Part shown: in pieces, positions 1 to 7,955 of the stretch | Layout: the number at the start of each line of letters is the position of its first letter | Numbering within the stretch: position 1 is the stretch's first letter | From: JBNKHH01 sp050290245 | GTDB lineage: Bacteria; Pseudomonadota; Alphaproteobacteria; Rhodobacterales; Rhodobacteraceae | Length of the DNA stretch: 22,570 nucleotides | Direction: 5' to 3' | Assembly: GCA_050290245.1 (NCBI GenBank) | Contig: JBNKHH010000007.1 | Coordinates: forward strand, 1-22,570 | Translations under genes and position numbers: made by a program | The notes under the pieces: generated by a model | Database searches by the model: none | What the model saw: the letters and a program-made list of their open reading frames with translations, nothing else | What the model was told of the DNA's origin: nothing

Positions 1-2727
1 GCCGGAGGTAATGCAGATGTCGTCGAAGGCCACGGTCTTCAGGGCTTCGATGACCGACGCGTCCTCGATGTGGACCACCGGAGCCGCTTCGAGCGAAGCG
101 CCGATAACCTTGTCGCGGCGCTGCAATTCGAGGGCGGCGGTAACCACCCGGCGGGTTCTGCGGATGCCTGCCCATTTGGCCGCAAGCGGTTCGTCCAGCC
201 AGTCGGCGGGGGTCTCGGGCATGTCCTGGAGGTGGACCGACGAATCCTCGCCGGGAAAGCGGTCAAGCCAGACGTCCTCCATCGTGAAGACCAGGATCGG
301 GGCGAGCCAGGTCGTCAGGCGGTGGAACAGGAGGTCGAGGACGGTGCGCGTTGCCTTGAGGCGGAGCGACGTGTTGGCGTCGCAGTAGAGCGCGTCCTTG
401 CGGATGTCGAAGTAGAAGGCCGACAGGTCCGCGTTGGCAAAGTCGAAGACTTCGCGAAAGACGCCCTGGAAGTCGAAGGCGCGATAGCCCTTGCGCACCT
501 TGTGGTCGACCTCGGCCATGCGGTGCAGAACCCAGCGTTCGAGTTCCGGCATATCGGCCGGGGCGACGCGCTGATCCTCGGTGAAGCCGCAGAGGTTGCC
601 GAGGAGGAAGCGCATGGTGTTGCGCAGGCGGCGATAACTGTCGGCGGTGCCCTTCAGGATCTCGGGGCCGATCCGCTGGTCGGACGTATAGTCGGTCTGG
701 GCGACCCAGAGGCGCAGGATATCGGCACCGTACTGGCGCACGATTTCCTCTGGCACGATGGTGTTGCCGAGAGATTTGGACATCTTGTTGCCCTTCTCGT
801 CCAGCGTGAAGCCATGGGTCACGACGTTGCGGTAGGGCGCACGGCCAAGAGTGCCGCAGGCCTGGAGCAAGGACGAGTGGAACCAGCCGCGGTGCTGGTC
901 GGTGCCCTCCATATAGACGTCCGCGATTCCGTCCTCGGTGCCGTCGGCGCGGTCGCGCAGGACAAAGGCGTGGGTGCTGCCTGAGTCGAACCAGACGTCG
1001 AGGACGTCGTAGACCTGGTCATAGTCGTCGGGGTTGGCGTCTTGCCCAAGGAACCGTTCCTTGGCCCCAGCGGCGTACCAGCAATCGGCACCCTCGGCCT
1101 CGAAAGCCTCGGCGATGCGGGCGTTTACGGCCTCGTTCCTGAGCAGGAAGTCCGGATCGGTCGGCAACTTGCCCTTGCGGGTAAAACAGGTGAGAGGCAC
1201 GCCCCAGGCGCGCTGGCGCGACAGGACCCAGTCGGGGCGGGTCTCGATCATCGAGAACAGGCGGTTGCGGCCCGATTGCGGGGTAAATTTCACAAGCTGG
1301 TCGATCGAGGTCAGGGCCCGTTCGCGGATTGTGTCGCCATAGGTGCTCTGCCCGTCGTCAATCTTGCGGTCGATGGCGGCGAACCACTGCGGCGTGTTGC
1401 GATAGATCACCGGTGCTTTCGAGCGCCAGGAGTGAGGGTAGCTGTGCTTGATCTTGCCGCGTGCCAGAAGCCCGCCGACCTCGGCCAGTTTCGAGATCAC
1501 GGCGGCGTTGGCGTCACCTTCCCAGTCGCCTTTCTTGGGCTTGGCGCGCAAGATGCGCTTGCCGCCGAAAAACGGCAGGTCTTCGCGGAAAGAGCCGTCG
1601 TCCATGACGTTGTAGGTGATGACCTGTTCCAGCATCCCGAGATCACGGTAAAGCTCGAATTCTTCCATCCCGTGGGAGGGGGCACAGTGGACAAAGCCGG
1701 TGCCTTCCTCGTCGGTGACGAAGGGCGCGGCGCGGAAGTCGCGGATGTCGTCCCATTCGCCGTTCGCGCCTTCGGCGCCGGCGAGGGGGTGGGTCAGGCC
1801 GGTGATCTGGCTGCAATCGACGTCGCCCAGGCGGCGGTACATGGTCTCATCGAGGCGAGCCTTGGTCATGACGTCGGCGGCCAGTTTGTCGGCGAGAACA
1901 AAGCGCTCTCCGACCTCGGCCCAGCATTCCTCGGGCGTGCCAGTCACCTCGTAGAGGCCATAGGAAAACGTTTCGCCAAAGACGACCGCTTTGTTGGACG
2001 GGATGGTCCAGGGCGTCGTGGTCCAGATGACGACCTTTGCACCGTCATATTCGCCGCCTTTGACCCGGAACTTCACCCAGATCGTAAAGCTTTCCTTGTC
2101 GTGATACTCGACCTCGGCCTCAGCCAGAGCGGTTTCCTCGACGGGCGACCACATGACGGGCTTGGAACCCTGGTAGAGCGTGCCGTTCATCAGGAATTTC
2201 ATGAATTCCTCGGCGATCACGCGCTCGGCGTGATAGGCCATGGTCAGATAGGGGTCGTCCCAGTTGCCGGTCACGCCGAGGCGCTTGAATTCCTCGCGCT
2301 GGATATCGACCCAGCCCTCGGCGAACTTGCGGCATTCCTGGCGGAAGTCGATGATCGGGACATCGTCCTTGTCGAGCCCCTTTTCGCGGTACTGCTCCTC
2401 GATCTTCCACTCGATCGGCAAGCCGTGGCAGTCCCAGCCGGGAACGTAGCGGGCGTCATGGCCCATCATCTGGTGGCTGCGCACGATGATGTCCTTGATC
2501 GTCTTGTTCAGCGCGTGGCCGATGTGCAGGTGGCCGTTGGCGTAGGGAGGGCCATCGTGCAGCGTGAACGGCGTGCGGCCCGTCTTTTCGCGCAGACGGT
2601 CATAGACACCGATCTTGTTCCAATGCTCAAGCCAGCCGGGTTCGCGGTTGGGCAGGCCCGCGCGCATCGGGAAGTCGGTCTGGGGCAGGTTCAGCGTGTC
2701 TTTATAGTCGGGCGTGTCGGCGCACAT
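1..2727 (-). CDS. ileS: Isoleucyl-tRNA synthetase, C-terminal end beyond window
   Basis: Class Ia aminoacyl-tRNA synthetase that charges tRNA-Ile in the cytoplasm and edits misactivated valine. The frame reads from ATG at 2725-2727 down to base 1 with no stop, giving 909 codons, so the C-terminal end lies outside the window. The start MCADTPDYKDTLNLPQTDFP matches the family's usual N-terminus, and a GAGG lies about 10 bases upstream. The HIGH signature is at residues 68-71, in NGHLHIGHALNK, and the KMSKS loop is at 648-652, in DEKGNKMSKSLGNT. The CP1 editing insertion lies between them, with the family segment VIWTTTPWTIPSNKAV. The tRNA-binding helical domain follows (YRRLRNTMRFLLGNL). A C-terminal zinc finger cannot be judged because that part is missing. 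It appears to be a single-gene unit, 269 bases from the next gene. Confidence 0.97.
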   Translation of the reverse strand, partial: MCADTPDYKDTLNLPQTDFPMRAGLPNREPGWLEHWNKIGVYDRLREKTGRTPFTLHDGPPYANGHLHIGHALNKTIKDIIVRSHQMMGHDARYVPGWDCHGLPIEWKIEEQYREKGLDKDDVPIIDFRQECRKFAEGWVDIQREEFKRLGVTGNWDDPYLTMAYHAERVIAEEFMKFLMNGTLYQGSKPVMWSPVEETALAEAEVEYHDKESFTIWVKFRVKGGEYDGAKVVIWTTTPWTIPSNKAVVFGETFSYGLYEVTGTPEECWAEVGERFVLADKLAADVMTKARLDETMYRRLGDVDCSQITGLTHPLAGAEGANGEWDDIRDFRAAPFVTDEEGTGFVHCAPSHGMEEFELYRDLGMLEQVITYNVMDDGSFREDLPFFGGKRILRAKPKKGDWEGDANAAVISKLAEVGGLLARGKIKHSYPHSWRSKAPVIYRNTPQWFAAIDRKIDDGQSTYGDTIRERALTSIDQLVKFTPQSGRNRLFSMIETRPDWVLSRQRAWGVPLTCFTRKGKLPTDPDFLLRNEAVNARIAEAFEAEGADCWYAAGAKERFLGQDANPDDYDQVYDVLDVWFDSGSTHAFVLRDRADGTEDGIADVYMEGTDQHRGWFHSSLLQACGTLGRAPYRNVVTHGFTLDEKGNKMSKSLGNTIVPEEIVRQYGADILRLWVAQTDYTSDQRIGPEILKGTADSYRRLRNTMRFLLGNLCGFTEDQRVAPADMPELERWVLHRMAEVDHKVRKGYRAFDFQGVFREVFDFANADLSAFYFDIRKDALYCDANTSLRLKATRTVLDLLFHRLTTWLAPILVFTMEDVWLDRFPGEDSSVHLQDMPETPADWLDEPLAAKWAGIRRTRRVVTAALELQRRDKVIGASLEAAPVVHIEDASVIEALKTVAFDDICITSG

Positions 2728-2937
2728 GGGACAGGGTCCTCGGAATTGGTCTTGGGTGTCATCTTGGGGCGGCGGAGAACCTCAACGCCTGAACCCGGCG
2801 GCTCATGTCAGAGCGCCGGGACCGTAATTCGAACAATGATCAGTACGGGTCCGGTCATGGCGGGGCTTATAGGCTTCGCCGCGTGGCAGGACAAGGCGGC
2901 AATACCCATTCTTCTTGGTCAAAATATCCCGGGGAGC

Positions 2938-2958
2938 GCGAGGGACGGCGCCCCTCGC
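2938..2958 (-). terminator. Possible terminator of the VIT1-family gene
   Basis: GCGAGGG (2938-2944) and CCCTCGC (2952-2958) form a perfect 7-bp stem with a 7-base loop, about 40 bases past the stop of the minus-strand transporter gene. Read on the minus strand, it is followed by CTCCCCGGGATATTTTGACC, a T-rich stretch but not a clean T-run. Similar CCGGGATATTTT sequences are, as far as I remember, common after genes in Rhodobacteraceae. The rest of 2728-2996 contains no supported gene. Confidence 0.45.
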
Positions 2959-2996
2959 ATACGGTGCCGTCCGCTGGCGCGGCGCAAGGTCTTGCG

Positions 2997-3710
2997 TCAT
3001 GAAAACAGCGTGCCGACGTAGTAAGCGATGACCGCAGCCACGCCGCCAATGGCCAGTGTCTCAAGGCCCGAACGCCACCAGGGCGCGGTCGACCAGCGCG
3101 ACTTGGCGGTGCCGACGGCGAAAAAGGTAAAACCGGTCGCCACGATTGACCAGTTGAACGGATTCGGCAGGCCCAGGAGATAGGGCAGGAGCGGCACCAT
3201 GCCGGCCAGGAGAAAGGCGACAAAAGTGGCCTGGGCCGCGCGCATCGGGTGCGGATCGACTGGGGACAGCCCGTATTCCTCGACCAGCATCATGTCGATC
3301 CATGTGGTGCGGTTATTTGCAATCGCCTCTGTCGCCTCGTCCAGAACCGTGCCGGACAGCCCCTTTTGCGCCAGGATTTCACGCAACTCGGCCTTTTCGC
3401 CGTCAGGGGCGAGGCGAATGTGCTTTTCCTCGATGCGGCGCAGGCGGCGGGCATCGTCCAGTTCGGCCTTTGTCCCCGCATAGTTGCCCGCGGCCATGGA
3501 AAAACCGTCGGCAAGCACGTTGGCGATGCCAAGGGCGATGATGACACGCGTCGAGAGTTCGGCGCCGACCACGCCCGCCACGATGGCGAATGTCGTGACC
3601 GCGCCGTCGATGGCGCCGTAGATCATGTCGCGCAGGTTGGACCGTTCTGCGGTCTCGCTAATGCGGCGGGCGATTTCGTCGGGTTCGTGGCCGTGTTCAA
3701 GTTCGGGCAT
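2997..3710 (-). CDS. VIT1/CCC1-family iron/manganese transporter
   Basis: Predicted membrane transporter of 237 aa in the VIT1/CCC1 family, which moves Fe2+ or Mn2+ out of the cytoplasm, usually in exchange for protons. Start chosen at ATG 3708-3710 (MPELEHGHEPDEIARRISET), because the longer open frame upstream overlaps hemF. TM1 (about 30-50) carries YGAIDGAVTTFAIVAGVVGA, the family hallmark, and TM2 follows with ANVLADGFSMAAGNY. The central cytoplasmic part has Glu94, Glu95, Glu105, Glu108 and Glu111, then M140-M141-x-x-E144, the same Met-Met-x-x-Glu spacing as in the metal-binding domain of plant VIT1. Three C-terminal hydrophobic segments complete the five-TM layout. It is divergent from hemF with 78 bases between, so iron export and haem synthesis may share a control region, although no Irr or Fur/RirA site is evident. 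Metal preference cannot be read from the sequence. Confidence 0.92.
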   Translation of the reverse strand: MPELEHGHEPDEIARRISETAERSNLRDMIYGAIDGAVTTFAIVAGVVGAELSTRVIIALGIANVLADGFSMAAGNYAGTKAELDDARRLRRIEEKHIRLAPDGEKAELREILAQKGLSGTVLDEATEAIANNRTTWIDMMLVEEYGLSPVDPHPMRAAQATFVAFLLAGMVPLLPYLLGLPNPFNWSIVATGFTFFAVGTAKSRWSTAPWWRSGLETLAIGGVAAVIAYYVGTLFS

Positions 3711-3788
3711 CGGCGTCCCATTCCGGTTCCAGTGGCGCAGGTTGCGCGAGTATCGTAGAAGGCATGCGCCAACAGACGGAAGACCACA

Positions 3789-4682
3789 ATGACGGACGAC
3801 TTTGAAGAACGCAAATCCCGTGCGAGCGCCTGGTTCCGGTCTCTGCGTGACGAGATCGTCGCAGCGTTCGAGGCACTGGAGGACAGCCAGGAGATTGGCC
3901 CGATGTCGGATGCCGCTCCGGGCCGCTTCGAGGTTAGTGAAACGCGGCGCGCCTCGGACGATGGCGCAGACGCCGGCGGAGGCCTGATGAGCGTCATGCG
4001 GGGTGGTCGTGTCTTTGAAAAGGTCGGGGTCAATGTCTCGACGGTGTACGGCCGGCTTGGCGAACGGGCTCAGGTGGCCATGGCGGCGCGAAAGGGACTG
4101 CCGGGAATGAAGGACGATCCGCGCTTTTGGGCCAGTGGCATCAGCCTGGTGGCCCATATGCAGAATCCCCATGTTCCGGCTGTCCACATGAACACACGCA
4201 TGTTCTGGACGCCGCACGGCTGGTGGTTCGGTGGCGGCTCGGATTTGAACCCCTGCATTGAGTACAACGAGGACACGACGGATTTTCATGCGGTTCAGAA
4301 ATCTTATTGCGATCTGCATGGCGCCGATATCTACCCGCGGCTGAAGGCCTGGGCGGACGAGTATTTCTTTGTGCCCCACCGGGGCCGGGCGCGTGGCGTA
4401 GGCGGCATTTTCTACGATGATTGGAACACCGGCGACTGGGAGGCCGATTTCGCCTTCACCCAGGACGTGGGGCGCGCCTTCCTGGCCGCTTACCTGCCCA
4501 TCGTGGAACGGCGCCGCACCACGGAATGGAGCGAAACCGACAAGGACACCCAGCTTGTGCATCGCGGTCTCTACGCCGAATACAATCTGGTCTATGACCG
4601 GGGAACGAAATTCGGGCTTGAGACGGGACACGACGCCAACGCCGTCTTGATGAGCCTACCGCCCCTGGCAAAGTGGGTCTAG
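3789..4682 (+). CDS. hemF: Aerobic coproporphyrinogen III oxidase
   Basis: Oxygen-dependent oxidase that decarboxylates two propionates of coproporphyrinogen III to give protoporphyrinogen IX in haem synthesis (and in bacteriochlorophyll synthesis where present). It is cytosolic and normally a homodimer. The protein is 297 aa, close to the 299 aa of E. coli HemF. The family signature is FWASGISLVAHMQNPHVPAV followed by HMNTRMFW (about residues 115-142). The Gly-rich WWFGGGSDLNPC loop and the GRARGVGGIFYDD segment are also intact, as is the C-terminal YAEYNLVYDRGTKFGL stretch. ATG 3789 is preceded by GGAAGA at a suitable distance. No FNR box is seen in the 78 bases upstream, which fits the oxygen-using enzyme. 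Confidence 0.98.
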   Translation: MTDDFEERKSRASAWFRSLRDEIVAAFEALEDSQEIGPMSDAAPGRFEVSETRRASDDGADAGGGLMSVMRGGRVFEKVGVNVSTVYGRLGERAQVAMAARKGLPGMKDDPRFWASGISLVAHMQNPHVPAVHMNTRMFWTPHGWWFGGGSDLNPCIEYNEDTTDFHAVQKSYCDLHGADIYPRLKAWADEYFFVPHRGRARGVGGIFYDDWNTGDWEADFAFTQDVGRAFLAAYLPIVERRRTTEWSETDKDTQLVHRGLYAEYNLVYDRGTKFGLETGHDANAVLMSLPPLAKWV

Positions 4683-4691
4683 GCGGGAACC

Positions 4692-4709
4692 CTTTCTTTC
4701 GAAAGAAGG
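4692..4709 (+). terminator. Palindrome after hemF, possible terminator
   Basis: TTCTTTC/GAAAGAA (4694-4707) is a perfect 14-base palindrome that starts 11 bases after the hemF stop. It extends by one G-T pair and one C-G pair to 4692-4709. A run of six T lies about 20 bases further on rather than directly behind it. It could be a terminator or a binding site, and the sequence alone cannot decide. Confidence 0.4.
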
Positions 4710-4748
4710 AACAGGACCACGCAAAGCGATTTTTTCCGGGACCCTTGC

Positions 4749-4762
4749 TTGATACGGGTCAA
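4749..4762 (+). promoter_or_regulatory. FNR/FnrL-type box upstream of the permease
   Basis: TTGAT-ACGG-GTCAA matches the FNR-family half-site pattern TTGAT-N4-ATCAA at 9 of 10 defined bases, and the G variant in the right half is usual for Rhodobacter FnrL targets. Its centre lies about 57 bases before the chosen ATG of the permease at 4813 and about 70 bases after hemF. It could act on the permease promoter, or be bound by another member of the Crp/FNR family such as a Dnr-type regulator. Confidence 0.6.
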
Positions 4763-4812
4763 TGCAGCGTCGCCCGTCGGCGAAGAGGCTGATGCCGAAC
4801 AGGAGGTCCGTC

Positions 4813-6045
4813 ATGGCCGGGAAAATCAGTGCAGTTGCCCTGAAGCGCAGCCTTGGCTTGCCGATGCTGGTTCTCTATGGCCTGGGCGTCACAATCGGCG
4901 CGGGCATCTATGTCCTGGTCGGCGAGGCGGCAGCGCGCGCGGGCGTATACGCTCCGGCGGCCTTTTTCCTTTCGGCCGTGGTCATGGGGTTCACGGCAGG
5001 GGCCTTTGTCGAACTGTCGGGGCGTGTGCCCCAGGCGGCGGCCGAGGCGGTTTACGTCGAGCGGGCGTTCCAGCGTCCCTGGCTGACCGTGGTCGTCGGG
5101 CTGGCGGTGTTGATTGACGCGATGATTGCGGCGGCGGCTATTGCCCTTGGCGCTGCGGGCTATATCGGATCGCTCGTGCCGCTGGCCGAGCCGGTTCTGG
5201 TTTCTCTGGTTGTTCTGTCGATGGCGTCGCTGGCGGCCTGGGGCATTCGCGAGTCGGTAGGCATTGCCGCAGTGATGACCGTGGTCGAAGTCCTGGGGCT
5301 GTTGGCGATCGTGGGCGCGGGTCTTTGGGCCGATCCGACGATGTTCGCCGATTTGCCAAAGGCGATACCGCATCCGACCGACACAGTTGCCCTGTCTGGC
5401 GTTTTTGCGGCGAGCCTTCTGGCGTTTTTCGCCTTCATCGGCTTTGACGACATCGTGAACCTCGTCGAGGAGGCGAAGGACCCGATCTGGGCCTTGCCGC
5501 GCGCGATCTGGATTACGTTGGCGCTGGTGACCTTGATTTACGTGTTGGTTTCGTTCGTCGCGGTCCATGCCGTGCCGATGGAGGAACTGGCTGCATCGAC
5601 CGCGCCGGTCAGCCTTCTGTTCGAGCGCCTGACGGGGATCGGGCCGTTCTGGATTACCATGATTGCGATCCTGGCGACCACGAACGGGGTGGTCATCATC
5701 ATGATCATGGCGGCGCGCGTGGCTTACGGCCTGGCGCGCGAAGGCCGCTTGCCGGGCTGGCTGGGGGAGGTGTCGCCAAGGACGCGGACGCCGCTGAACG
5801 CAACGGTTCTTGTGGCGGTCGCGGTGCTTGGCATGGCCCTTTTCGCGCCGTTGGAGCTCTTGGCCGAGGCAACCTCGGCCATCATGCTGGGGATCTTCGT
5901 CATGGTGAACCTGGCGTTGGTCTGGCTCAAGCTCTGGGGCGGTCCCGCGCCCGAGGGCGCGATGACCGTGCCCCTGTTCGTGCCGGTCCTGGGCGTTTTG
6001 ACCTGCCTTGTCCTGTTGATCGGACCGTTTGTCTTCGTCGTCTAG
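4813..6045 (+). CDS. APC-superfamily amino acid permease
   Basis: Predicted inner-membrane amino acid/polyamine/organocation transporter of 410 aa. The start at 4813 (MAGKISAVALKRSLGLPMLV) is set by AGGAGG at 4801-4806, six bases upstream; the longer reading from 4762 lacks such a site. TM1 carries GLGVTIGAGIYVLVGEAAAR, the typical unwound Gly-rich APC segment, and TM6 carries FFAFIGFDDIVNLVEEAKDP, the second hallmark of this fold. About 11-12 hydrophobic segments can be counted. The region after TM8 (ARVAYGLAREGRLPGWLGEV) is also family-typical. Substrate is not predictable. The FNR-type box at 4749-4762 suggests induction under low oxygen. Its last four bases overlap the stop of the convergent SDR gene. 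Confidence 0.9.
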   Translation: MAGKISAVALKRSLGLPMLVLYGLGVTIGAGIYVLVGEAAARAGVYAPAAFFLSAVVMGFTAGAFVELSGRVPQAAAEAVYVERAFQRPWLTVVVGLAVLIDAMIAAAAIALGAAGYIGSLVPLAEPVLVSLVVLSMASLAAWGIRESVGIAAVMTVVEVLGLLAIVGAGLWADPTMFADLPKAIPHPTDTVALSGVFAASLLAFFAFIGFDDIVNLVEEAKDPIWALPRAIWITLALVTLIYVLVSFVAVHAVPMEELAASTAPVSLLFERLTGIGPFWITMIAILATTNGVVIIMIMAARVAYGLAREGRLPGWLGEVSPRTRTPLNATVLVAVAVLGMALFAPLELLAEATSAIMLGIFVMVNLALVWLKLWGGPAPEGAMTVPLFVPVLGVLTCLVLLIGPFVFVV

Positions 6046-6788
6046 TCGCGCAGCGCGGGCAGGCCGATGCCGACGGCCTCGAACCCGCCATCCACAGCGA
6101 GGCACTGGCCAGTGATATAGCTGGCGCGGGGCGAAGCGAGAAAGACGATGGCCTCGGCCAGTTCGCGTTCAGTGCCGTAGCGGTTCAGCGGGATGGCGTC
6201 GTGGTAGGCGGCGATGATCTCGGGCGAATGGACGGCCATGGCCAGTTTCGTGCGCACCGGACCCGGTGCGACCGCGTTTGCGCGGATGCCGTATTCACCC
6301 AGTTCCGCGGCTTGTTGCAGCGTCATCTGGATGACGGCGGCCTTGGAGGTGCCATAGGCTACGCGCAGAGTCGAAGCGCGCAGGCCGGAAATCGAGGCGA
6401 TGTTGACGATGGCGCCTTGCGTCTTTTTCAGAGCGGGCGTGGCGGCCTGGGTGCAGAGGAAGACGCCGTCGAGGTTGGTTTCCATCACTGTTCGCCAGCG
6501 TTCGAAACTCGTCTCTTCGATCGGGCCGAAGTCGGCCACGCCGGCGTTGTTGATCAGCGCGTCGATGGCGCCGCAGGTGTCGAGAGCCTCGGCAATCATC
6601 GCGTCGACCTGATCGGGTTTCGACACGTCGGCGACGATGGGATGGACGTTCCCGAGCGGTTCGGAGGCGGCCCGAAGCGCCGGTTCGTCCCGGTCGATCA
6701 TGGCAACCTGCCAGCCTTCTTCGAGAAACAGCTCGGTGGTGGCAAGGCCGATGCCACGGGCAGCACCTGTGACGAGGGCGGTCTTCAT
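6042..6788 (-). CDS. SDR-family NAD(P)-dependent oxidoreductase
   Basis: Classical short-chain dehydrogenase/reductase of 248 aa, the standard length. The cofactor motif TGAARGIG is at residues 7-14, and Asp32 at the end of the second strand suggests a preference for NAD over NADP. NNAG is at 80-83. The catalytic set is Asn106 (VMETNLDG region), Ser132, Tyr145 and Lys149 (YGTSK). The PGPVRT loop and the ITGQCLAVDGG C-terminal motif are present. A good AGGAG lies about 9 bases before ATG 6786-6788. It follows the HupE-like gene by 15 bases, so the two are probably co-transcribed, although no functional link is known to me. Substrate is unknown; the family covers 3-oxoacyl-ACP reductases, sugar and alcohol dehydrogenases. 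Confidence 0.93.
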   Translation of the reverse strand: MKTALVTGAARGIGLATTELFLEEGWQVAMIDRDEPALRAASEPLGNVHPIVADVSKPDQVDAMIAEALDTCGAIDALINNAGVADFGPIEETSFERWRTVMETNLDGVFLCTQAATPALKKTQGAIVNIASISGLRASTLRVAYGTSKAAVIQMTLQQAAELGEYGIRANAVAPGPVRTKLAMAVHSPEIIAAYHDAIPLNRYGTERELAEAIVFLASPRASYITGQCLAVDGGFEAVGIGLPALRD

Positions 6789-6803
6789 GGGGTCAGCTCC
6801 TAA

Positions 6804-7955
6804 TCAGAGGAACACGCGTTCGATGGTCCACCAGGCGCCGACGGTGGCGATGGCGAGCGAGGCTGGGATCGCGATTCGGGCGCGATACCAGGGTCTGTCG
6901 CCGAACCAGTGGCCCACGATGAGATAGGCGGCGGCGATGACAGTGAGCTGACCGAGCTCGACGCCGACGTTAAAGCCGATGAGCTTGGCGATGAAGTTGT
7001 CCGACGAGAGGCCGAAGTCCTGCAGGACGGCGGCGAAACCCAGACCGTGGAGAAGGCCGAAGCAGAAGACCACGACGGGCCGCCAGGGGGCCATGCGTGT
7101 CATCAGGACGTTCTCGACAGCCACATAGACGATCGAGGCGGCTATCAGCGGTTCGACGATGCTGCCGGGGATTCGGACGACGTCGAGCGTGCCAAGCGCC
7201 AGGGTGACCGTATGGGCCAGCGTGAAGGCGGTGACCTGGGTTAGGAGCGGGCGCATCCTGAGCGAGAAGAAAAACAGGCCAAGGACGAAGAGGATGTGAT
7301 CGAGCCCCTTCGGGACGATGTGATCGAATCCAACAGCGATGTAGCTTGCAAGGGCCGAAAGTGTGGCGGTCTCGGTCGCACCGGTGCGGGGAATGGGATC
7401 GGACAGCGCGCCCGAAGTCAGGTACCCCGCATAGCCGCCTTCGACGGTGCGCTGGCGGACGACGAGCGGACCGAAGTCGGCGATCCACCCGATGATCAGG
7501 GGGTCGTTGTTCGGTGGCAGGGCGGCGGTCAGCGCGATGGTCGAGGTGCGCGACAGTTCGGTGTTGCCGACCGGTGGAATGTCGATGGAGGCAATTTCGG
7601 CCGCGAGGTCTGCATCGCCCGCTTTCAGTGTGATCTTACCGGCGAGTTCGGGCCAGGCTCTGCGAAAGGCCTGTTCCAATTCGGCGGGCGGAAGGGCACG
7701 TAGGGCGAGGTAGTCGCCTTCATTTTCGGCTTCGTTGGTGTTTTGCAGGCCTTCGAGGTCGAGGCCGGCCACGGGAGCTTCGATAGTCCATTCCAAAAAG
7801 ATTTGCAGCTCGGAGGGCAGGATTTCGATGTCCATGACCGCTGGCTGCAACTCATGAGCGCGCGCAATCGTGTATCCCCAGAGGGTTGACAAGAGCGCTA
7901 CTAGGACCACCCTCAAGAGAAATGGAAAAGAAAGTGTATTGCCCATGCGGTCCAT
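6804..7955 (-). CDS. HupE/UreJ_2-type membrane protein with exported N-terminal domain
   Basis: Membrane protein of 383 aa. Start chosen at ATG 7953-7955, which has GAGGG six bases upstream; ATG 7946 is the alternative. A signal peptide (about 10-33) ends in IARA, leaving a mature N-terminus HELQPAVMDI with His34 first. An exported domain of about 170 residues follows, then six to seven TM segments. The HupE/UreJ_2 core is clear: GFDHIVPKGLDHILFVLGLF, TAFTLAHTVTLALG, a short VENV helix and FGLLHGLGFA, with several membrane His and Asp residues. HupE and UreJ relatives are linked to nickel or cobalt uptake for hydrogenase or urease; no such enzyme is encoded here, so the metal or another role is open. 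It heads an operon with the SDR gene. Confidence 0.92.
   Translation of the reverse strand: MDRMGNTLSFPFLLRVVLVALLSTLWGYTIARAHELQPAVMDIEILPSELQIFLEWTIEAPVAGLDLEGLQNTNEAENEGDYLALRALPPAELEQAFRRAWPELAGKITLKAGDADLAAEIASIDIPPVGNTELSRTSTIALTAALPPNNDPLIIGWIADFGPLVVRQRTVEGGYAGYLTSGALSDPIPRTGATETATLSALASYIAVGFDHIVPKGLDHILFVLGLFFFSLRMRPLLTQVTAFTLAHTVTLALGTLDVVRIPGSIVEPLIAASIVYVAVENVLMTRMAPWRPVVVFCFGLLHGLGFAAVLQDFGLSSDNFIAKLIGFNVGVELGQLTVIAAAYLIVGHWFGDRPWYRARIAIPASLAIATVGAWWTIERVFL

Noticed and set aside
70..3021. Long plus-strand open frames of 304 and 659 codons
   Set aside because: They are antisense to ileS, which has all family motifs. High GC content keeps the opposite strand open, and their sequences show no domain.
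3711..4631. N-terminal extension of the VIT1-family gene through hemF
   Set aside because: The extension is the reverse of hemF codons, and the family begins near the ATG at 3710.
4759..6105. 448-codon minus-strand frame
   Set aside because: Antisense to the permease. It is extremely rich in Arg, His, Gln and Asp, typical of a shadow of hydrophobic codons.
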